DNA of 7,065 nt from positions 1-7,065 of the forward strand of contig CAYPEF010000112.1 of NCBI GenBank assembly GCA_964409675.1, in the 5' to 3' direction. Origin of the DNA: CAYMDD01 sp964409675 (GTDB taxonomy: Bacteria > Pseudomonadota > Alphaproteobacteria > Rickettsiales > SXRF01). The notes below the pieces were generated by a model. That model had not been told where the DNA came from, did no database searches, and was given only the letters and a program-made list of their open reading frames with translations. The position numbers and the translations under genes were made by a program. This document shows, piece after piece, positions 5,301-7,065 of the stretch (the first letter of the stretch is position 1; each line of letters starts with the position of its first letter).

Positions 5301-7065
5301 TGCAAGGCGGCCTCTACGGACGAGCCGGTTGCTTGCGCCTTCACCCCGGAAAAAGCCGGCGTGTACCGCGCCACCGCCAGCATCAATGACACCAAAAGCC
5401 ACCCGCACGCCAGTGAGATGGAACTCTACGCCACCGGCAGCGATTACGTGACGTGGGATGACCAGAACGACAGCGCGCTTACCATTATCCCCGAGCGCAC
5501 CGATTATAAGGTCGGCGACACGGCGCGCTATCTGGTGAAAAACCCTTATCCGGGCGCGAAAGCGCTGATCACCATCGAGCGCTTCGGGGTGATTGATACA
5601 TTCGAACAGACTTTCGACAGCTCCACCCCGGTGGTGGAATTCCCGGTCAAGCCGGATTATCTGCCGGGCTTCTACCTCTCGGTGGTGGTGACGTCCCCGC
5701 GTGTGGAAAAGCCGTTGGGCGAAGGGCAGGTCGATCTCGGCAAGCCCGCCTTCCGCATGGGCTACCTCACGGTGCCGGTGAAAGATCCGTATAAGGAAAT
5801 GTTGGTTACCGCGAAAGCCGATCATGATATTTACCGCCCACGCGACAAGGTAACCGTGCAGCTTCATGCCGAGCCGCGCAAGAAAGACAAGCAGGAGCCG
5901 ATTGAGCTGGCGGTGGCGGTGCTGGACGAGGCGGTATTCGACCTGATCACCGGCGGCAAAAACTATTACGACCCCTATAACGGCTTCTATACGCTCGCCA
6001 GCCTTGATTTGCGCAATTATAACCTGCTCACCCGGTTGGTGGGACGGCAGAAATTCGAGAAAAAGGGCGCCAATCCCGGCGGCGACGGCGGGGCGGACCT
6101 CGCCATGCGCTCGCTGTTCAAGTTCGTGAGCTACTGGAACGGCGAGCTGAAAACCGATGCATCCGGCAACGCCACCATCCAGTTTGATGCACCCGATAAC
6201 CTTACCGGCTGGCGCATCCTAGCCATCGCCACCACCCCCACCGACCGCTTCGGCCTCGGCGATGCCAATTTCAAAGTCAACCGCCCCACCGAAGTACGCC
6301 CTGTGATGCCGAACCAGGCGATGGAAGGCGATGCGTTCAATGCCGGTTTCAGCGTCATGAACCGCACCGACGCCAAGCGCGACATCACCGTGCATATCAA
6401 GGCCGAAGGCGATCTAAGCACCGGCCAGCCGGCGGAACTGACGCAGACCGTCTCGCTCGACCCCTACAAGCGCACGATTATTTACCTCCCCGTCAAGGCC
6501 GCCGCCTTGCCGCTAGAGCGCGATAAGCCCACCGGCGAAATCCGCTTTACCGTCACCGCCGGGGATGACAGCGACCGAGACGGTATGACCCATGCGCTCA
6601 CCACCCACAAGCAGCGTTCGCTGGAAGTGGCCGCCAATTACGGCACCACTGAGCAGGCGCATGCCGAGGAGCCGGTGCAGTTTCCCAAGGAGATGCTACC
6701 GGATGTGGGCAGCGTGAGCGTGGTGGCCTCGCCGACGGTGATCGGCAATATCGCGGGCGCGTTCAAATACATGCGCGACTACCCCTACATGTGCTGGGAG
6801 CAACGTCTGACCAAGGGCGTCATGGCCTCGCATTACACCAGCCTCAAATCCTACCTGCCCGATTCGCTCCTGTGGGATGATAGCCGCGCCCTGCCGCAGC
6901 GCACGCTGGACGCTGCCTCCAGCTTCCAGGCTCCGAGCGGCGGCATGGCGTATTTCGTGGCCGAGGACCGCTATGTGGACCCGTATTTGAGCGCCTACAC
7001 CGCCATTGCTTTCAACTGGCTGCGCAAGAGCGGCTACCATATCCCCGAGGAGGTGGAGAGCAAGC
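2349..7065 (+). CDS. Bacterial alpha-2-macroglobulin family protein with thioester motif (3' end outside the window)
   Basis: The frame is open for 1572 codons and runs off the right edge. Residues 1-22 form a Sec signal peptide with a TAHA cleavage site before A23. Three early domains each carry a strand motif of the form F[NS]xPV (about 57-61, 161-165, 321-325). A WVTDLATGALVEGAKV strand follows (from 563), then a macroglobulin domain with GIYRAGD (685-691). The bait/N2-type domain is around DYKVGD (1052-1057). Next come VAVLDEAVF (1189-1197) and the core domain (about 1258-1350, with YW at 1262 and LTGWR at 1285-1289). The thioester domain starts near 1440 with YPYMCWEQ at 1478-1485; Cys1482 and Gln1485 would form the thioester. 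Such proteins (E. coli YfhM/ECAM) are periplasmic protease traps: cleavage exposes the thioester, which binds the attacker. E. coli's motif lies near residue 1187, so this protein is longer, and a total near 1900 is likely. Similar long forms exist in Rickettsia (UPF0192). pbpC, the usual partner, would have to lie downstream. Confidence 0.95.
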   Translation, partial: MKQRVALGYLAACFLLTTTAHAAFDSVTAAQAKDLRIIRITPEGEDVPAGKQIVIQFNRPVVPIGKMERSSAEIPVKIMPELPCEWRWINTSALACNLPDKQPLQEATKYTLDMTPGLAAEDGAKIPEAYHHQFITERPGVRYKEFRQWKSPGLPVLRLTFNQPVSQESVEEHLYLAVGDDGKRTTLKASPDPNDSTPPEFIPVPGENYALKFPKQKPQKSDDQARKSNGVEARRVWLVEPVRELPLDTHAVLKVEAGLASALGPEKGVAKEDVVAFDTYPAFTFLGIRCGDNNGNELSIAAPEDTGNGKCNPMSPVYLTFSAPVERVDVGRSMRFTPDIKGWFKQPEAEEGDAPEEGEAVESHISYQLQRPHEKGKTYEVWLPAGLKAAQEYHMASRAAEMNFFERLLHWFTSLFGKTNPVELQDVFGRELNKPISLSFATDHRIPNFELVHNDAVIEKNTDSEVPLYVNNLENFSLAYRRLTLAGADSGSVTTPVAKVPDIQFAVPLGVRQMLGGKSGALYGHLATEPYVRDKNDNVRRIFAQVTPWQVHLKLGHFNSIAWVTDLATGALVEGAKVSIYKDTLTSLSATARPNAEAVTDKNGVAALPGTDTLDPAIDYTGYNRYEDSAERYFLRVSKGEDMALLPLSYAYMIDSYRSSGSEYIYPSNEKRFGHMQAWGTTAQGIYRAGDTIQYKIYVRNQNVNGFTPPPLTGYSLKITDPTGKDVYTQENITLSAFGGIAGEFAVPKEGAVGWYQFTLTANPDGAPEPRMLEPMRVLVSDFTPAPFRVSGQISGDLFHAGEQVQVTTRAELHSGGAYGEAAARVTAMLQSLPFTSKHPLAQGFRFDSFTDASSQQIFQQTAQLNDKGELSESFSTGEPGVVYGRLMVESAVQDERGKFITAQNTADYAGVDRLVGLKSRDWLLQTGKPATIDTLVVDERGTPAKGTEVTVKIERKQSTSARVKGAGNAYLSEYQTQWVPAGECKAASTDEPVACAFTPEKAGVYRATASINDTKSHPHASEMELYATGSDYVTWDDQNDSALTIIPERTDYKVGDTARYLVKNPYPGAKALITIERFGVIDTFEQTFDSSTPVVEFPVKPDYLPGFYLSVVVTSPRVEKPLGEGQVDLGKPAFRMGYLTVPVKDPYKEMLVTAKADHDIYRPRDKVTVQLHAEPRKKDKQEPIELAVAVLDEAVFDLITGGKNYYDPYNGFYTLASLDLRNYNLLTRLVGRQKFEKKGANPGGDGGADLAMRSLFKFVSYWNGELKTDASGNATIQFDAPDNLTGWRILAIATTPTDRFGLGDANFKVNRPTEVRPVMPNQAMEGDAFNAGFSVMNRTDAKRDITVHIKAEGDLSTGQPAELTQTVSLDPYKRTIIYLPVKAAALPLERDKPTGEIRFTVTAGDDSDRDGMTHALTTHKQRSLEVAANYGTTEQAHAEEPVQFPKEMLPDVGSVSVVASPTVIGNIAGAFKYMRDYPYMCWEQRLTKGVMASHYTSLKSYLPDSLLWDDSRALPQRTLDAASSFQAPSGGMAYFVAEDRYVDPYLSAYTAIAFNWLRKSGYHIPEEVESK

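Noticed and set aside
4740..5867. A 375-codon open frame on the minus strand
   Set aside because: It is another antisense shadow of the macroglobulin coding sequence, with no recognisable domain and a repetitive Arg/His/Gly-rich composition.

Overview
The window looks like chromosomal DNA of a GC-rich diderm (Gram-negative) bacterium, most likely a proteobacterium and tentatively an alphaproteobacterium. This rests on an outer-membrane lipid-transport operon of the YdbH/YnbE/YdbL type, a periplasmic alpha-2-macroglobulin of bacterial layout, and C/G-rich palindromes of a kind common between alphaproteobacterial genes. I see no mobile element, CRISPR array, tRNA or rRNA.

Left edge (1-319): no gene I can name. 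It holds a cluster of palindromes: a perfect 14-bp palindrome at 91-104, a 9-bp stem at 116-135, a 10-bp stem at 247-268 and a 6-bp stem at 284-297. A short reading frame entering from the left edge (3-140, +) may be the tail of a neighbouring gene, but I cannot support it firmly.

Minus-strand operon (2224 down to 320): three tightly packed genes in the order ydbH, ynbE, ydbL, as in E. coli. ydbH and ynbE overlap by four bases (ATGA), and the Shine-Dalgarno of ydbL overlaps the stop codon of ynbE. YdbH is an inner-membrane-anchored AsmA-like protein, YnbE a 58-residue lipoprotein, and YdbL a small secreted protein. In E. coli these three act together as an intermembrane bridge moving phospholipid towards the outer membrane. 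The YdbH here is only 462 residues, about half the E. coli length.

Divergent spacer (2225-2348): 124 bases that must carry the start signals for both directions. The 9-base word TCCCCCTAT occurs once on each strand, about 23-35 bases before each divergent start codon.

Plus-strand gene (2349 to the right edge, incomplete): 1572 codons of a bacterial alpha-2-macroglobulin with a Sec signal peptide, a long run of macroglobulin-like domains, the core domain and the start of the thioester domain with an intact Cys-Trp-Glu-Gln motif. The C-terminal several hundred residues lie beyond the window. Both units belong to the cell envelope: one builds or maintains the outer membrane, the other is probably a periplasmic protease trap that would matter when the outer membrane is breached. 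A shared control of the two is an inference from the divergent layout and the paired sequence word.
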